Positions 5,295-6,023 of a stretch of 6,023 nucleotides of DNA are shown piece by piece (the stretch's first letter is position 1; each line of letters begins with the position of its first letter). The position numbers were made by a program, and so were the translations under genes. This DNA comes from CALZJC01 sp041574955. Lineage in GTDB: Bacteria > Acidobacteriota > Thermoanaerobaculia > Multivoradales > JAHEKO01. The stretch spans positions 1-6,023 of the forward strand of contig JBFGNS010000214.1 in the NCBI GenBank assembly GCA_041574955.1. Direction: 5' to 3'. The notes below the pieces were generated by a model. That model saw nothing but the letters and a program-made list of their open reading frames with translations, ran no database searches and was not told the origin of the DNA.

Positions 5295-6023
5295 TCAAAC
5301 TTCTATATCTTTCCGATCCTCGTGCCAGAGCCAGATCGCGAGACCGAGGGAGCGGGTCAGCCGGTCGAAGCTGAAGACGCCGCTGTCGGCATGCTGGCGG
5401 GCCGCCTCGAGCAGCGTATCGACGGCGACAAAGTTCCTTATTGCAGGGACTTGGTCGAGCATCTCTCGCCACCATCCGGAGTTCTTGCCTCTCAGCACGG
5501 CGTCGAACGGGCTTATCTCGAACACCGCCTTGGGGCGTGTCCGAACCGATTCCGGTACACGGCCCGCGAGCACCCTCCGGAGCAGCAATTTGTTGATATG
5601 CCACGGTAGCGGAGGGACTCGAAGTAGATAGTTTACCACACGGAGATCGAAGAACGGATGGTTGTGCTCCAACGGCTGGCGGGTAGCGGCCTGATCGAAA
5701 GCCTCGAACAGCAGCGACCAGTGCGGCGCGGCCGTCTCGCGGTGAGCTGAGTAGCCCACGTCGACGGCGCTCATCACCTGCCGCCAGCGGGAGCGCAGCT
5801 CCAGACGCTCTTCCAGCTCCGGCTGGATCCACGGCGGGAAGCCGGCGATCAGCCAGCGACGCCGTCGCCGGCGGCGCCACAGCGTGCGGAGCACCAGCGG
5901 CGGCCGGCGCCCCATCGCCACCGTTTGCGCCAGGTCGCGCGCCAACCAGCCGAGCTCCAGCCGCCGCAACCGATCCAGGTAGTAGCGGCTGGAGCCCAGC
6001 GTCAACGGATCGCCGCCGAACCC
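5295..6023 (-). CDS. Asparagine-synthetase-like lasso cyclase (C protein), C-terminal part
   Basis: The frame is open to the right edge and ends in TGA at 5295-5297, giving 242 residues of the C-terminal synthetase domain; the N-terminal glutaminase-like part and the PPi-loop lie outside. A TTG at 6005 is internal, not a start, because the preceding in-frame residues GFGGD belong to the conserved G-x-G-(A/S/G)-D motif of the family. Other family features are HPFFDLRVVNYLLRVPP (122-138), corresponding to 'PFLDxxLVxFxxxLP', then KLLLRRVLAGRVPESVRTRPK (about 145-165), the conserved basic helix and R-x-K end. In lasso pathways this enzyme adenylates an Asp/Glu side chain and closes the macrolactam with the core N-terminus. 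A run of seven Arg at about 50-56 is odd. The precursor gene follows after 42 bp. Ordinary asparagine synthetase is less likely given the neighbours. Confidence 0.87.
   Translation of the reverse strand, partial: GFGGDPLTLGSSRYYLDRLRRLELGWLARDLAQTVAMGRRPPLVLRTLWRRRRRRRWLIAGFPPWIQPELEERLELRSRWRQVMSAVDVGYSAHRETAAPHWSLLFEAFDQAATRQPLEHNHPFFDLRVVNYLLRVPPLPWHINKLLLRRVLAGRVPESVRTRPKAVFEISPFDAVLRGKNSGWWREMLDQVPAIRNFVAVDTLLEAARQHADSGVFSFDRLTRSLGLAIWLWHEDRKDIEV

Noticed and set aside
4596..5609. Long plus-strand open frame opposite the kinase, precursor 2 and the cyclase
   Set aside because: The minus-strand proteins have clear motifs (Walker A, leader motif, AsnB motifs); this frame has none and crosses several gene boundaries.
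6003..6005. TTG as start of the cyclase
   Set aside because: The six codons before it encode part of a conserved motif, so the gene clearly continues past the window edge.
1..6023. tRNA, rRNA, CRISPR array, insertion sequence or attachment site
   Set aside because: I saw no cloverleaf, spaced direct repeats, transposase motifs or terminal inverted repeats.

Overview
The window is high-GC bacterial DNA with genes packed on both strands. The gene content is a lasso-peptide (RiPP) type locus next to two envelope or secreted proteins. High GC, several starts without a clear Shine-Dalgarno, a FecR-like protein with a C-terminal hydrophobic stretch and a Pro/Ser tail, and this lasso gene set together suggest a soil or marine Acidobacteriota-like or similar Gram-negative lineage. 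That assignment is a guess from style, not from a marker gene.

Layout. 1-1233 (minus, runs off the left edge): a secreted two-domain beta-sandwich protein. 1285-2025 (plus): a FecR-domain secreted protein, divergent from the first, with a good sigma70-like promoter in the 51-bp gap. 2092-2397 (plus): a PqqD-like leader-recognition protein (lasso B1 type). 2470-3687 (plus): a 405-aa PF14907-type nucleotidyltransferase. The plus-strand genes meet a minus-strand block head-on at about 3690. Read 5'->3' on its own strand, that block is: an asparagine-synthetase-like lasso cyclase (5295-6023, N-terminal part beyond the right edge), a short lasso precursor (5091-5252), an HPr-kinase-like peptide kinase (3978-5021), and a second short lasso precursor (3706-3876).

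How it may work. The PqqD-like protein would bind the leader motif (Y/F)xxPxLxxxGxxxxxT. Both precursors fit this well; the first position is Phe in one and Leu in the other. A B2 transglutaminase-like protease is needed but is not in this window. It would remove the leader, and the AsnB-like protein would close the macrolactam. The kinase and nucleotidyltransferase are candidate tailoring enzymes, by analogy with kinase-containing (paeninodin-type) lasso clusters.

The main novelty is the precursor pair. The two peptides align without a gap from near the start to the C-terminus and share an invariant GSTNEP core block, yet their codons differ. If the usual rule is applied (leader Thr at -2), the first acidic residue falls at core position 11 in both, outside the known 7-9 residue ring range. 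So leader cleavage, ring size or topology is probably unusual. A strong stem-loop sits between the first precursor and the kinase and may set expression ratios.
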